From NCBI GenBank assembly GCA_001465935.1, contig LNKV01000085.1:1-51846 (forward strand): DNA of 51,846 nt, read 5' to 3'. Each line of letters opens with the position of its first letter. Position 1 is the first letter of the stretch. This DNA comes from Clarireedia homoeocarpa. Taxonomy: Eukaryota > Ascomycota > Leotiomycetes > Helotiales > Rutstroemiaceae. Positions 10,976 through 22,462 of this stretch are shown here, piece after piece. The position numbers and the translations under genes are program-made. The notes under the pieces were generated by a model. That model worked only from the letters and a program-made list of their open reading frames with translations. It had not been told where the DNA came from and ran no database searches.

Positions 10976-13237
10976 CTACCTATACCCACCCCACTGCTGT
11001 GCTGCACTTCCACCTCCATTCCCATTACCTGGACCCATGCCCTGCCCCTGTCCCTGTCCAACACCCCTCCCTTCATCCGCAAAAGTAGCCGCTCTCCTCG
11101 GCGGTCCCCTCAATCCCATTTCCTCATCAACATAATCCCCCCTTCTCATCCCACCACCCTGCTGCATAGGCCCCGCCGTTGCCGCCCTTGGAATCCCCGG
11201 ATCTGTGAAGTTCCTGTTCCCAAACTGCATCTGCTCTCCGCCCACATCCGAGTTTCCTCCACTCATCGATGACACCGGGCTATGTACTTCCGGCTGCGAA
11301 TTATAAGTTTGATACGCATTAGTATTTCCTCCCTGCGATTGTTGTTGTTGTTGCGCCGGCGACGATCTCCCCATACCCTGTTGTAACGACGGGTCAAATG
11401 GTGTTCTTCTCCCTTGGCTCTGCGCTTGACTCTGCGCATATGGATCCATAGGCGTTCTTCTACCACCACCAAATTCTGACCCGGGTGCCGGCGAGCCTCG
11501 ACCTTGATTTTGCGTGGTCGGATAAAATGGGGTTTGTCTACCATATTCTGATCCCGGCGGTGGTGACATCATTCGATCTTGCGGATTTTGGTTCTGCATA
11601 TTCGGATCGAAAGGGGTACGACGCCCCATTGATGGAGCTGGGCCCATCGGTGTATTGGATCTTGGAATTGGTCTACCGTACGAATCCATGGTATTTTGTC
11701 TTTGAGGGCCTGGAAAACCGGGGGTATTTCGTCCGTCGGCGTAAGACATTGGACTTGCCGTAAACCCACGATCGGGTCCCATAGGAGTGAACATTTGCGG
11801 TGGACCTTGAGGCGGACCCCGCTGCCATTGGCTGTTTTGAGACCCGACTGTATTCGTTCGTTGGGGTCCAGGGAATACATTTGTGTTGATCTCCGGAACC
11901 GATGGAGGTAAACTCGAAGGAGCATAACCGACTGGACCTGCATTGTTCAACAGGGGCGCGTTTGAAGCATAGCTTGCTCCTGTAATCGATCTTCCTGGTT
12001 GCGGTCTTGCTTTTTCCAATTCATCGAGTTCGAAAGCTGCGATTTGAGGAACGTTTCCACTGGGGGTTCCAGGTCGGGAAGTATATTGTGGAAGAGTCGT
12101 CATGGTATCCTGTCGGTGAAGCATTGGCATCTCGGGGAGTTTATCGCCATCCGTCTTGGCATCAGCCAATGTAGGTAGAGTCGCTTGGCGACCGGTAGGT
12201 GGCTTTTCCCCTTTCTTTACGGCTTTTGCTTCTGCTTTCACTCGTTTCCTTTCCTCCTCCTCGATGGCTTTGTTAACCTTGACGCTGACAATCTTCGTCA
12301 ATCTCGCGTTAATTTTGCGCTCACAGTATCCAGTAAGTCCGCCATCAGCGTTGGGTACGTAGTGAATTAAGAACAAGAGATAAAACAAGATGGCGAGGAT
12401 CAAGCTCAGAATCGAGAATATCCAAATGATCAACGTGAAGACCATGCCGGACAAGATAACTGCTTGTTGATGTTGGGCTTCGGCAAGGATTCCCATCTTT
12501 TTGAAGAACTCAACCAAGGTATCTCCAACATCACTGGCATCGCTGGGATCAAGATTTGACTTGAAAACAGAGTATAACGTCATTGCATTGATAACTTGAC
12601 GAGGACCTTGACAAAAGATGACTCGAATCCAGGCTGTAATGGTTAGTAAATGGGGCGGGGAGATTGATGATTTGTGGCTTCACATACATTGGAAAGCGAA
12701 ATATGTAAACAGAGCCACATACTCTGAACCCTTCTTACTCTTGGTGAGCTCAGCGAAGACCAAGAATCTTCTCCATCCTCTACCCGTATTACCCATTTTA
12801 ATACACTCGAGACGAACAGCTAAATTATCCAGGTAACTTTCGGCGACGGCACCTCGTCGCATGGTTCGGAATGCTCGAAGATGCTCGAATCCAAGATTGA
12901 CCCATGATGCAATGATACACCCCGAGAAGATCCATTTTGAGATGTTGAGGGGAATGTATGGTTTGATCTCTCCGGACCAGCGATTGAAAGCAAGAAGGTT
13001 GACGGCAGTAAAAGTATCAACGGCATAGACGGCAGTTGATATAAATAAGGAAATCCAGAGATATGCATAGGCGAAAGGAGTGAAACATGATGTTGATTTG
13101 AAATCGTTAAGACTCTGTGAAGTGGGTTAGCCATACCTCATTGCCAAACCAACCAACAAATCGAGGCGTACAATGAAATCCCATTTCTGTTCAGGACGTA
13201 GATCATCCACCTTTACCCGTCTCGATGCGCACCCCAT
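10976..13237 (-). CDS. KCH1: Kch1/Prm6-family fungal potassium transport protein
   Basis: The family mediates low-affinity K+ influx across the plasma membrane and supports calcium signalling in yeast. Exons on the minus strand are 13237-13172, 13114-12688 and 12633-10976; both introns are GT-AG and phases fit, giving 716 residues. The N-terminal half carries the conserved core: QKWDFI-SLNDFKSTSC, a first membrane segment near FAYAYLWISLFIST, the WSGEI segment, GRGWRRFLVFAELTKSKKG, and WIRVIFCQGPRQVINAMTLY. A long hydrophobic segment near residues 225-260 follows. After about residue 270 the protein becomes a long polar tail rich in Pro, Gln, Gly, Ser and Asn with repeated RRTPFDP-like motifs. 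The first exon ends in phase 0, and reading it through gives residues foreign to the family, which supports the intron. The name rests on recognition of the core. Confidence 0.9.
11150..11660 (-). repeat. RxTPFDP repeat region in the KCH1 tail
   Basis: Within the cytosolic tail the motif RRTPFDP and variants (RQTPFYP, RRTPMDP) occur four times at roughly 25-residue spacing, each followed by a Gln/Asn-rich stretch and often SPAPGSE or SPPPGSE. The TP and SP steps could be proline-directed phosphorylation sites, which is inference. The repeats are imperfect in DNA, so they are not a recent expansion. Confidence 0.7.
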
Positions 13238-16200
13238 TTTGGATAGTATGTATGTGTATGGGTGGGTATAAATTTTCTAATTAAAAAGTCGCTCGGCGCT
13301 GCCACGACGACAATATTGTCAAAAGCACCTGGCTAGAAGGGAAATGAAATGAAAGTCGTAAAAGACGGTTGGGATATTTGGTTCCGAAGGTTCTTTCTAT
13401 AGTTGTGTAAAGGGCGTAAATTGATTGCACTTTGGTCGATCTCCGCCTGCGAAGTATTCGACTTGTGCGAATTGATGGGGGGGGTTGGTGAGGTGGTGAG
13501 GTGGTGAGGTGGTGAAGTAGCGAGGTTCAATTCAGAAAAAGGAATTGAGTTGGGTCGGGAAGAGAAGGGAAAGGAATCATAGGAGACGAGGGCGACGGGT
13601 CGGAATGAAATTTGTTGCAAGGTCGAACGAGGGGCGGACCGACCGACGTCAATGATAGTTGTGGGTGAGGCCGTGGCTCAAGTCCTGCGCAAGAAGTACA
13701 AAAGTACAATTGAGGATAAAAGGTGGCTAGCTGTTCCTTATTGTTCGGCCATTTCTATTGTTGTTGTTGGGGGGGATTGTTGTTATTCACAGAATTTTGA
13801 ATGGAAAAAACGAGGGCACTTTTTTCGAGTTGTGTAATTGCTTTTTCGAGTTGTGTAATTGCTTTTTCGAGTTGTGTAGTTGCTTTTCGCGACGTCGATA
13901 TTTTTCAAATGAATGCGACCAAGGGACAATTGGATAATAGTTATTTTATTGGAGGTCGAGTTGATACAGGAAGGAAGAAAATGGACGGCGAATGTTCTGC
14001 GTTCTGCGGGTGATAGTCGGGAGCGGATACTTTTCTGAAGCGCGCGAGTTTGATCGACTGCGCAGAAATGGTAAGGTAGTCGTAAGTCGTAGTCTTACAG
14101 GAAAGGAAAGGAAAGGAAAGGTGCTCGTAGTCTGACAGGAAAGGTCAGGTGAGAATTATGTGAGGATCAATCAATTCGGGTCGCTGACGATGAAATGTCG
14201 GGATCTTGGGCGGCTATGATTTCTTCAATGAGAGTGAAGAGCACGGAAAGGAATTTGCAAATCAAGCAGTCCAACAGCCTTTAGCCAAGCGTTTCATGGA
14301 TGGGATGATAGGCGACGACGTTGCCTTATCGAAGAAGCGCATTGAGAGTGTGGGAAAAGAAATGGGAAAAAATGGAGACAAATGGAGACGAATGGAGACA
14401 AATGGAGAGCAAATGGATATCGAATGGATGCAGAATGGAGAGCAAATGGAGATACCACATGGATGCAGAATGGGATGCAGCTGCAGATTCGACTCCTCCA
14501 AGTGAACCGTGCTGGGGGTGAGTGAGGGGTGCAGGGTTGGAGGATGAGACGTGAGAGCGCCTTGGCGTGGCGTATTTGATACGAGACGACGCAGGACCGG
14601 ACGGGTACACGCCGGGTACACGACGGGTACACGACGGGTACAGAGCAGTTCTCACCAAAGCATCCTCGACAGTGTTACTCTATATCTATCTGCATCGCTC
14701 TCAGACGCTGCATCTTTTCTTTTCGGCCGTTTGAGAGGTGTGAGAGGAGTCAGATGGGAGAAGTTTAAAGAAAGGGACGAACAATTACCCTCGGAATAAT
14801 TGCCCTCGGAACAATCAACTCCGAACAATCAACTCCGAACAATAGCCCTCGGGAGAAGTTGGGACAATCAGCAAAGCACTCTTACTCCCTTATTCCTTAG
14901 CAAAGTACAGTCTGGTACAGTCTGGTACAGTCCAAGTACCTCGCATTTCCACCAAGTCAAATGAAATTGCTACTTTGTAGATAAGGATTAACCACAATTT
15001 TAATCTGCAGAGCACTCGATAACCAATATCTTGTAAGATTATTGGCCGAGGAACCACCAACGCTTTTTCCACAATGAGCCATTCTCTTCGGAGCTTGACC
15101 TGATTGGCTGCTTTTCCCCTAATATTACTAGTAGTATGTACCAGTATGTACCAGTATGTACCCTTGTTAGAAATAGCACAACGTGCAGAGAAACAAATGG
15201 GTTATTCGGCCAATCATGGTGTTTGCGTGCCTGGATTTCAAGACTGGAAGAATGCAGGTACCCGCGCTTCTATTGTTATGTACAAGTAACTTAATGTATG
15301 TACAAGTAATGTATGTCCTGTATCTACTCTCCTCCTTCCTTCCCCCTCTTCATCAAAATCTCAATTCCACCTCTCTCTTCCAATCATACTCACTCGGAAC
15401 ATCCTTCAAAAACGTCAATTGATTCAATTTCAATCCCAACCTCAATCTCAATCTCAGACCCCCCAACCCTCAACCCTCCACCCATCCCCTGCCCATGAAA
15501 CACTGGGGAAACAACACGTGCACGTTTATTCTTTTCTCTTTGCCAAAAGAAAGGATCAGCGACCAACCTGCGACCTGCAGTAGCTTATGAAGAACAAATG
15601 CAGTAGCTTATGAAGAAACAAATGTAGTAGCTTATGAAGAAACAAATTCAAAGACATTATCATCATCATCATCATCATCAAAGGGAAGATTCTATAGGAG
15701 ACTCACCTAGAATATGCTAGTCGGCCTCCACGGCAGTGGCCCTCGGAGAGCCAGCGGAGCGTCATTCATTTTAATAGAAAATAGAAAATAGAAAATAGAA
15801 AAATTACTATCAACTGGAATCCTTCGTACTACAGTTATATGTGCTATAGATGATGCCATAGTTCTACCTTATGCGACAGGGGTCGTTCATGCCACGTGAG
15901 ATTTAAATCTACACGTGTTTGGTAAGATTATGTAAGTTACAGACTATAGATTAAAAGTATATATACTTATCAGAATGAATACGCGGTTCTTCATCTATAT
16001 ATCTGTTGTGCTGTATACTAGGTTGATTGTATTTTGAACAGTATTACTGCATCTACTCTTTTTTTTTTTTTTAACTATCTGCAGTTCAATCTTATTATGT
16101 TCTTCTTCTTCACATTTCTTTTACTTACAGTATCATTAATGCTGCGGCGCTTCCAATATTCCCCAAGCAAATAACGGATAATAATAAAGAAAACGAGGTA
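13238..16200. repeat. Intergenic region crowded with short tandem repeats
   Basis: No supported gene lies here; the ORFs on both strands are low-complexity. Arrays seen: an 8-bp aggtggtg unit near 13487-13515; a 21-bp unit starting tttttcgagttg three times at 13821-13883; aggaa repeats near 14099-14120; an aatggagac-type array at 14370-14470; an 11-bp acgggtacacg unit at 14599-14642; ccctcgga/aactccgaacaat repeats at 14793-14853; tctggtacag at 14909-14932; an 11-bp agtatgtacc unit at 15135-15163; a 24-bp unit starting gcagtagcttat at 15577-15648; a cat triplet run near 15658-15680; and a 7-bp agaaaat unit near 15775-15802. Confidence 0.8.
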
Positions 16201-17220
16201 ATTGGAGCAGCTCAGCCGCCTCTTCACTTGGTGAGATTTAAAAAGAGGCACATGCTTATGCTTACGAGATTACGATGGCGTTCGAAATTTTACCAAGTTG
16301 GTACGGGTACACAAAGCTCTGGGCTCTGCCTCGCTACATGCATGCGCAACTTACATATCCTACCCTGTGTGGTGGCAGTAAGCTCGCCGGGCTCGATTGA
16401 GAATGCTGTTAATAGTCATCACAAATTTTATTCTTTTGATTTTATTTTCATAGGGGAGTTAGTTGTTCTTCATTGGAAGGAAGGTTTCACAAAGGCATGG
16501 GCGATTGATTACTAAGCATCACGTGCGCTTTTCTCAACTCATTCATTCTGTGACACTCGTAGAACAGCCGTACTGTAGCCATGTCTAGGATTAGCAAGCT
16601 CCCATGCAAAATCACAGCTTTGATATTCAAGAAGTTTGACAATGTTCGTTTTTGTTCTGCTATCTATTCTTACCTGCTGTCATTTCTTTACCTCTTTATT
16701 TATCTACAGCATTCGTTTATCAATGGAGAAGTTCTGAGAAATCAAATCCCATAAACTCCTACTGCGATACAGGATTGCGGTTCTGAAGAAATCGTTGGAT
16801 TTATTTAAACCTCCCAATGTTGTGTCAGATGTTGCGTCAAGGAACAATATGATCGCAAACATCTAGTTCCTCTCCTGACGTCCACCATGGGAGAATGAAC
16901 AGATCGGTTGTATTCATGATTTTTTCAAAGACAAGTTGTCCAGTGGTCAGTAATGATCAATTTACTTCTCGATGAGATTCTCTTTAACAATAATGTCAGC
17001 TGTTCATGATGTACTTGCTCACGATTTCGAGTTCGTGGAATAGCCGCTTGATTATCTTGCTGATGGGGGTGATAATCTCTAGAAGTAGTGCTGGGTAAGT
17101 CTATATCATACTGTATTAAGATGAAGGTGATACTGGCTTTAGCTCATTGCACAAACAGTTGGAACAATTCACTAGCTATCTCAGGGTGTCGAATTTTTTC
17201 ATCGACTTGAGACAAATTGA
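16201..17220. other. Gene-free stretch, no assignment
   Basis: Composition is normal and short ORFs occur on both strands, including 95 codons at 16228-16515 (+), but none shows a recognisable domain or splice-supported extension. I cannot assign a function. Confidence 0.4.
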
Positions 17221-17227
17221 TGAAATC

Positions 17228-17780
17228 GAAGCTTGATGCTGAGGTCGTGTTGCTCTACGATCAGCTAAATGCTGAACTTTGCGGAAGCGCCAAGAACAAC
17301 CAAGAGCCCCTTTTCAGCACACCGAGGAGGAGCTGAGTGCTTTGTCTTCTCGCGGAGACCTCCATGACGCAGATGAAGGTCCTAAGATAGTTTGAAGAAC
17401 TGCACACAATTCTCTCCCTCGAGGTGGGTTTGTCATGTTTGCTGATAGTTTTAGATTCCGTCAAAGCGCCTATGTGCTGTAGGATGCGGACAGTCAACGA
17501 AGATATAAGATGCTGTAGGTACTTGATCACGTCAACGAGAGCATAGCACGTGAGGCTTACAATGCGATGGTCCACTCTTGGGAAGAACGATCAAAGATCT
17601 AGGAGACAGGGGGATCTGGATATTGGACTGAGAATGATTTGAGTAAGATAGTGCGATCTCAGATCAGTCCCATCTGAGAAATGTGGTCGTTGGCTCAATC
17701 CTTATTCGACGCTTGGACAAGATTGAAATTCTTTTTGCCATTATTTGGTGCTCGAATTGTTCAGTATTCGATCTGACGGC
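17228..17780 (+). pseudogene. Possible decayed protein-coding gene, unidentified
   Basis: From about 17310 one forward frame reads as plausible protein for some 150 codons (for example ELSALSSRGDLHDADEG and VNESIAREAYNAMVHSWEER), broken by in-frame stops. The three TAG stops and two TGA stops I followed are each one C-to-T transition from CAG or CGA. Just upstream a different frame gives a coiled-coil-like stretch (DAEVVLLYDQLNAEL), implying a frameshift near 17305. I do not recognise the family. It may be chance, and the confidence reflects that. Confidence 0.3.
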
Positions 17781-19298
17781 TACCTTCGCATGAGCAAGCT
17801 TTTAATTCTCATGTTGATTTATTTCTCAACCTCTGGTCATCATCCCACCTTACTCTGCCATGCAGATAAGCTGCGGCGGCAACCGAATTGGTCGGATTCC
17901 ATGGCCCGGCCCATTACCCTGGGGATTACCAAGACCCAACAGGGCTCAATGGGCTGCCAAGGGGCAGTTGTGTAACTCAGCCTAGCCCGGGCATTGCCAC
18001 ATTAGGGGTTGCACTCGTCATTTAGTGATGTTGAACATCTGCTTAATTAGTCTTTGAATATGATGGAATAAGGCGGACCATAGGATAATGGGACGATCGT
18101 TCCCGGATGAGCAGTCTCCTGCTTGTTGATTCCTTCGGAAAACTATTGCTCCCACAGATATCAATATCGCACGAGCCGGTGTCTTGAGTTCATTGCTATC
18201 CCAGCATTATCTTCCCCACAACTGAGGTGCTCGAGTTATTGTTGTGGACACTTTTATAATCTTTTCGAGCATGTTCATCCTTGAAGCTACGTTGTCCGTT
18301 TTATCTCCCCTTTTATGATGTTTTGGTTTAAATGTTCGGCATGTCCAGCAAGTCGAAGGTATTTCGAGCTTGACAACTTGTCAAGAAAAGTTCTTGTGTC
18401 ACTTTAGAGTACTTAACAGAAGTACTTACCAAGAATTCATATTCGGTCAAAGTAGTTATCATCGCTGGCGAAATCAATCCCTGACTATATTACCAGTCGT
18501 GCAATTACTGACATCTTCAAGATCTTTTGAAGACACCACTGGACAGAAAATATTGTCCGTCATACTGACTTTCCGATCATTGACATCATCTCACTTGTTA
18601 TTGCTGCACGATGTTGAATTTCTAAGGGTTGCAAATATACGTACTTTGCTTGAATTGGCGGAGCATCATTGATACATGGCGAAGCTCTGTTCTTCCATGC
18701 ATGTGACACTCTGAATTTATCACTTCTTTCATTGTGACAAGATGGTACACGGCTATGTCGCCAGGATATGTATAGACCAAATAGGATAGCATTCCCGAGC
18801 TTAGCAGTTATTCTTTCTGCTGACATAGTCCGGCTTAGTAGTGATTCTCCCGCATTACCAACAGGCTACTTCGGCATATGTATGTGCCAACACACCCATC
18901 ACATTTTGTAATATCGACTTCGCAAAATCGCTATACTTATCGGACTGCATACCACTTACAAGTTGTTCTAAACTTAGTAAATATTGGGTGATGGGTGTGT
19001 AATACGAGAAAGGATTGTGGCTGTACACCCCCACATACCCACTTACTAAACCGTACCCGCAGGCCTGGAGATGTAACCTTAAACATTAAAAGTTTCCCAC
19101 AGCCACAAAACTCCGCCCTCTATCGGATTGATATGCAAAGCGATAACTATGATCTTTTCTTCCGTCTGTCTCAGTTGATGATGGTGATCTCTGTCATGGA
19201 TTGAAAGTTTGACTCTACCGCCGTGTTTGTTTTTATTCGCAAACTGGAAATCCCAGTCCTTTAGCAGTAAGAAAAAAAAAGGAAGAACGAAATCTAAG
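17781..19298. other. Gene-free stretch, no assignment
   Basis: Short ORFs on both strands lack recognisable domains. A GC-rich patch near 17880-17995 contains near-palindromic ggcccggcc and cagcctagcccgggc. The last few hundred bases are presumably the promoter of the Ras-like gene at 19299. Confidence 0.4.
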
Positions 19299-20377
19299 AT
19301 GGCGACCAGCTCGAGAGTCGATGAGTATAGGGTTTTGATTTATGGCGATACAGGGGTTGGAAAGTCGAGTTTGCGGGACAGGGTATGGAGTCTTCTTTCT
19401 TTATGCCATTGAGAATGATGAGATGATATGGGCTGGGACTTTCAAGTTTCACTTTTGCTTTTGGCGGTTTCAGCTACTACCCAATGAACTCAAGGAGACA
19501 TTGACCTAAATCCCGCTGCTAGATTCTCGAAAACGAAGACTCGGAGGAAGCCAATACTGTCCGCCACATTATCATCAACAATCACCCTATCCACATCCAC
19601 ATAAGCGAAATTTCCCCCTCGGCACCCGTTGCCGCCCGCGAACATTCCATCCGTGAAGCAGACGCAGTCATACTTATGTATTCTATCTGTTCGACGAAAT
19701 CTTTTGAGATGCTGGAGAGATTATGGACGGAAGTTAAGTTGGTCAAAGTACCGCAGCAGAAGAGAAGTGGAGGGCTAGGAATGCGGGTTTGGATTGTAGG
19801 GGGCATGAAGGATCTGTGGGAGAAGAGAGCGGTGCAGGTTGAGGAGGGGAAGGCGTTGGCGGATAGATTGGGAGCGGGATGGGGGGAGTGTGCTGGGAGG
19901 GGCGGTGATGGGGAGGGGGTGGAGGGGGTGTTGGAAGCGGTTGTTGGGGGGTTGATTATGGGTGAAAGGGGGAGGGAAGGGGGAAGGGAAAGGGTGGAGA
20001 GAGCCGGGGATTGGGAGATTAATAGGGAAGGAAGAAGGGGGGTGAGGGAAAGGAGGAGAAGTAGATGGGAAGGAGGAAGTGGGGGTGGTGGTATAGGAAG
20101 TAGCTCGGGTGCGAGTGGGAGTGGGAGTGGTAATAGGTACGCCGATGAAGATTGGGACAGAGATGGTGATAGAGAAGAGGGAAGGAAGAAGGAAGGCTTG
20201 TTGAAGAGGTTTGGGAGGGGTTTTGCGGTATGTCATTATCTTTTCATCATCTGTCGATTTAACGGGCCCGGATCGTGGGATTTAAGAGGATACACACCAT
20301 GTATAATTGTACCGATGTTGATATGGCTGAGGACTGACTGGTGGTCGCTGTAGGAAATCTTCGCGATGGGGACTTAG
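19299..20377 (+). CDS. Divergent Ras-like small GTPase-fold protein
   Basis: Exons 19299-19382, 19523-20227 and 20354-20377 join in phase 0 through GT-AG introns, giving 270 residues. Ras-family proteins bind GTP to switch signalling pathways. The P-loop GDTGVGKSS (residues 16-24) is intact and a later segment, READAVILMYSICSTKSFEMLE, matches the Ras core strand and helix around the RxSFE region. The G3 motif DxxG expected before it is absent (the stretch reads EISPSAPVA), and the G4 motif NKxD is replaced by GGMKDL. The protein may therefore bind nucleotide weakly or not hydrolyse it. After about residue 165 it has a Gly/Arg/Glu-rich low-complexity tail and a basic end, KKEGLLKRFGRGFAEIFAMGT, with no CAAX box. 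The purine-rich coding strand makes the tail ORF resistant to stops, so its exact extent is less certain than the core. Confidence 0.72.
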
Positions 20378-21444
20378 TAGGATTTGGAGAGATGGGGCAG
20401 GTGAAGAAAGGAGTGGGAGTGGGAGTGGGAGTGAATGGGCGTGACATGAGAGTCAAAGTAGCGGGAGAGGGGAAGACAAGAGACGGTAGGGGAACGAACT
20501 ATACCCACAAACGCATACAGTACAGACGCAATTATACCACATCCACATGCAAACATATACAGCTGTATCCAGCATCCGCGTCATCCACAGCGACTGAACG
20601 AGCGAAATCTCACGATGACGAATTAACGAAAATGAATACACATAATATCGACACCGGTGGAAAAAGATGAGGGAGCACCATATGGGGGACCAAATCAAAC
20701 GAAATTAAACGAAACAAATCATGGGCAGGATAACCAGATCGGATAATCCTTAATATATGAATGGATGTTGTGATATGGCTGGCCATGAAATACTTTAAAA
20801 AGGAAGAGGAAGGGGGTAATGTAAGAAAGCGGGTGAGGATAAGGAAGTGGTGGTGTTGTTGGTAGTGGTGATGAGAAAAGGGGGACAAACAAACAAGAGA
20901 GCAATCGAGTACCCAAGAAACTCGAGGAGTGGTAGCGGAGAAGGGGAGAGGGAGGATTCTTGTCTGGTTAGAGAAGCTAATTTTTGTGTAGCGTCGTGTG
21001 ATACGTAGATTTATTAATAGATAAATGAATAGTTCTTGAAGTGTTTCATCTTGAATTGAAATTTTATGATGGGGAGTGAGGATATTAGATATTGGCGAGA
21101 AGTGTGGCAGGTGTATGATGTAATAGGGTAGATAACCTGAAATGCGCCTACCTAGCAAACTAGAGGTAATAAGGTGTGGAAGAAACAAACTATGAGGCTG
21201 GAGGTGACATAATAAGAGCTAGATGATATTTATGATGTAACGTGGCGAAGGAGAGTCGGTGAAGCGAAGTAAATGGTGAAAGGTGGAAGAAAAGGAGGGA
21301 GGTGATATGGTAGGGTAGGAGGTACGCTCAGAAGTTGGTGGGAGAAGGAGCTAGATCACGGAGAAATTATATGAGATGAGTCGTGGAACGTAGAGGTGAT
21401 CGCGGAATGAGGTATACTGAATAAGTATGGGGATGGAAGATGGA
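20378..21444. other. Purine-rich 3' flank, no supported gene
   Basis: The plus strand stays rich in A and G, with gggagt repeats near 20411-20432. A 192-codon minus-strand ORF at 20610-21188 has a composition dictated by that bias (Ser, Leu, Ile, His, Pro) and no domain, so I do not call it a gene. Confidence 0.5.
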
Positions 21445-21990
21445 TCTGATCCGCCCCATTCGCACTTCAGGCCCATCCGTCAATATTGCCGAATGAAGTA
21501 GTCCTATCAGTCAATATTACCTAAAGTGCGAGTAGGCTAGCCAGTTTATCAATATCCTTATATTGTAGTGATACAAACGTAGTTGCTGGCCGTTGTTGAC
21601 TTGTCGTTTTGAAGATATATTATGACAGTTTTCAGCTCAATAAGAACTATCGATTTGGAGCTAGAAAGGAGATAGTTAGACAACTAGGTCGTAGGGTGGG
21701 AGACGGGTTAGGAGGCAAAATAATCTACAATTACTTCTTGAAGCAGGTAGAACTACAGATAATATACTTGATAGGTTGGAAGATATACTAGGCCTAATAT
21801 ATTGCCCTAACTATACACATATCTTCAAATATCAGTTGGCCTATTTGTTAATATTCAATATCTGATTTCTTTACTAACCCGATTGACGAACAGGGCGGCC
21901 TGGTTGTACTTCCGGTAATATTGACTGATAGGGTAGGCCTACTCGGTAACGTTGACGGATGGGCCTGAAGTGTGAATAGGGCGGACCAGA
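21445..21990. mobile_element. MITE-like element with long terminal inverted repeats
   Basis: The left arm starting tctgatccgcccc near 21445 and the right arm ending gggcggaccaga near 21990 are inverted copies of one another. The match runs about 75 bp at high identity, including cttcaggcccatccgtcaa and cctatcagtcaatattacc, and continues more weakly to about 110 bp. The interior of roughly 330 bp is AT-rich and non-coding. Size, inverted arms and lack of a transposase fit a non-autonomous DNA transposon. I could not fix a target-site duplication, so the superfamily is unassigned and the ends may be off by a few bases. Confidence 0.75.
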
Positions 21991-22462
21991 CTGAGAAAAC
22001 AGCATATCATTAAATTCCGAGCCAATCACCAAAATGCAAGATTCCAGGACTAGAGATTGATGTGAAAATTCTGTATGATTACTTCCACCTTATGCAAATC
22101 ATAAGCCGGTATCAAGTTTCAACCCATAAGCCTCAACATGCAGCAATGGCGTGCAGTGCGAACATCTGGTTGGTTTAGACCACAATCCTGTACAAGGGGT
22201 ATATGCGAGTTACTGGTGTGGACGGACACTTGTCTTGGCAGAGCAAGATTATGGTATAAGCCAATCAGGAATCAAGAATGCCACCTCCAAATGGAGCTCT
22301 CTGACTGGCCAGCCTTACCATCTTCAGCAGATATATAGTTCTCTGACCCAGCATCATTATCTTCAACTCATTGAAAACTAGTCCTATTCTTCTCTTACTA
22401 CTACTTCCACTTAAGCACCAATTTTCTCATTACGCCGTCGCATTTTTGACTCAGGAAAAACC
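21991..22462. other. Promoter region of the Clr5-ankyrin gene
   Basis: No coding sequence is supported between the inverted-repeat element and the ATG at 22463. The last 60 bases are pyrimidine-rich (ttctcttactactacttcc near 22390), which is common in fungal leaders. Confidence 0.4.

Noticed and set aside
14206..14658. Several overlapping ORFs of about 100 codons on both strands
   Set aside because: They arise from the aatggagac and gggtacacg tandem arrays, which keep several frames open at once.
13238..15805. CRISPR-like array
   Set aside because: The repeats have no unique spacers of constant size and the genome is eukaryotic; they are ordinary tandem repeats.
19775..20236. 153-codon minus-strand ORF
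   Set aside because: Pro/Thr/Ser shadow of the Gly/Arg/Glu-rich exon on the plus strand.
20610..21188. 192-codon minus-strand ORF downstream of the Ras-like gene
   Set aside because: Its Ser/Leu/Ile/His/Pro-rich content follows from the purine-rich opposite strand, with no domain or splice support.
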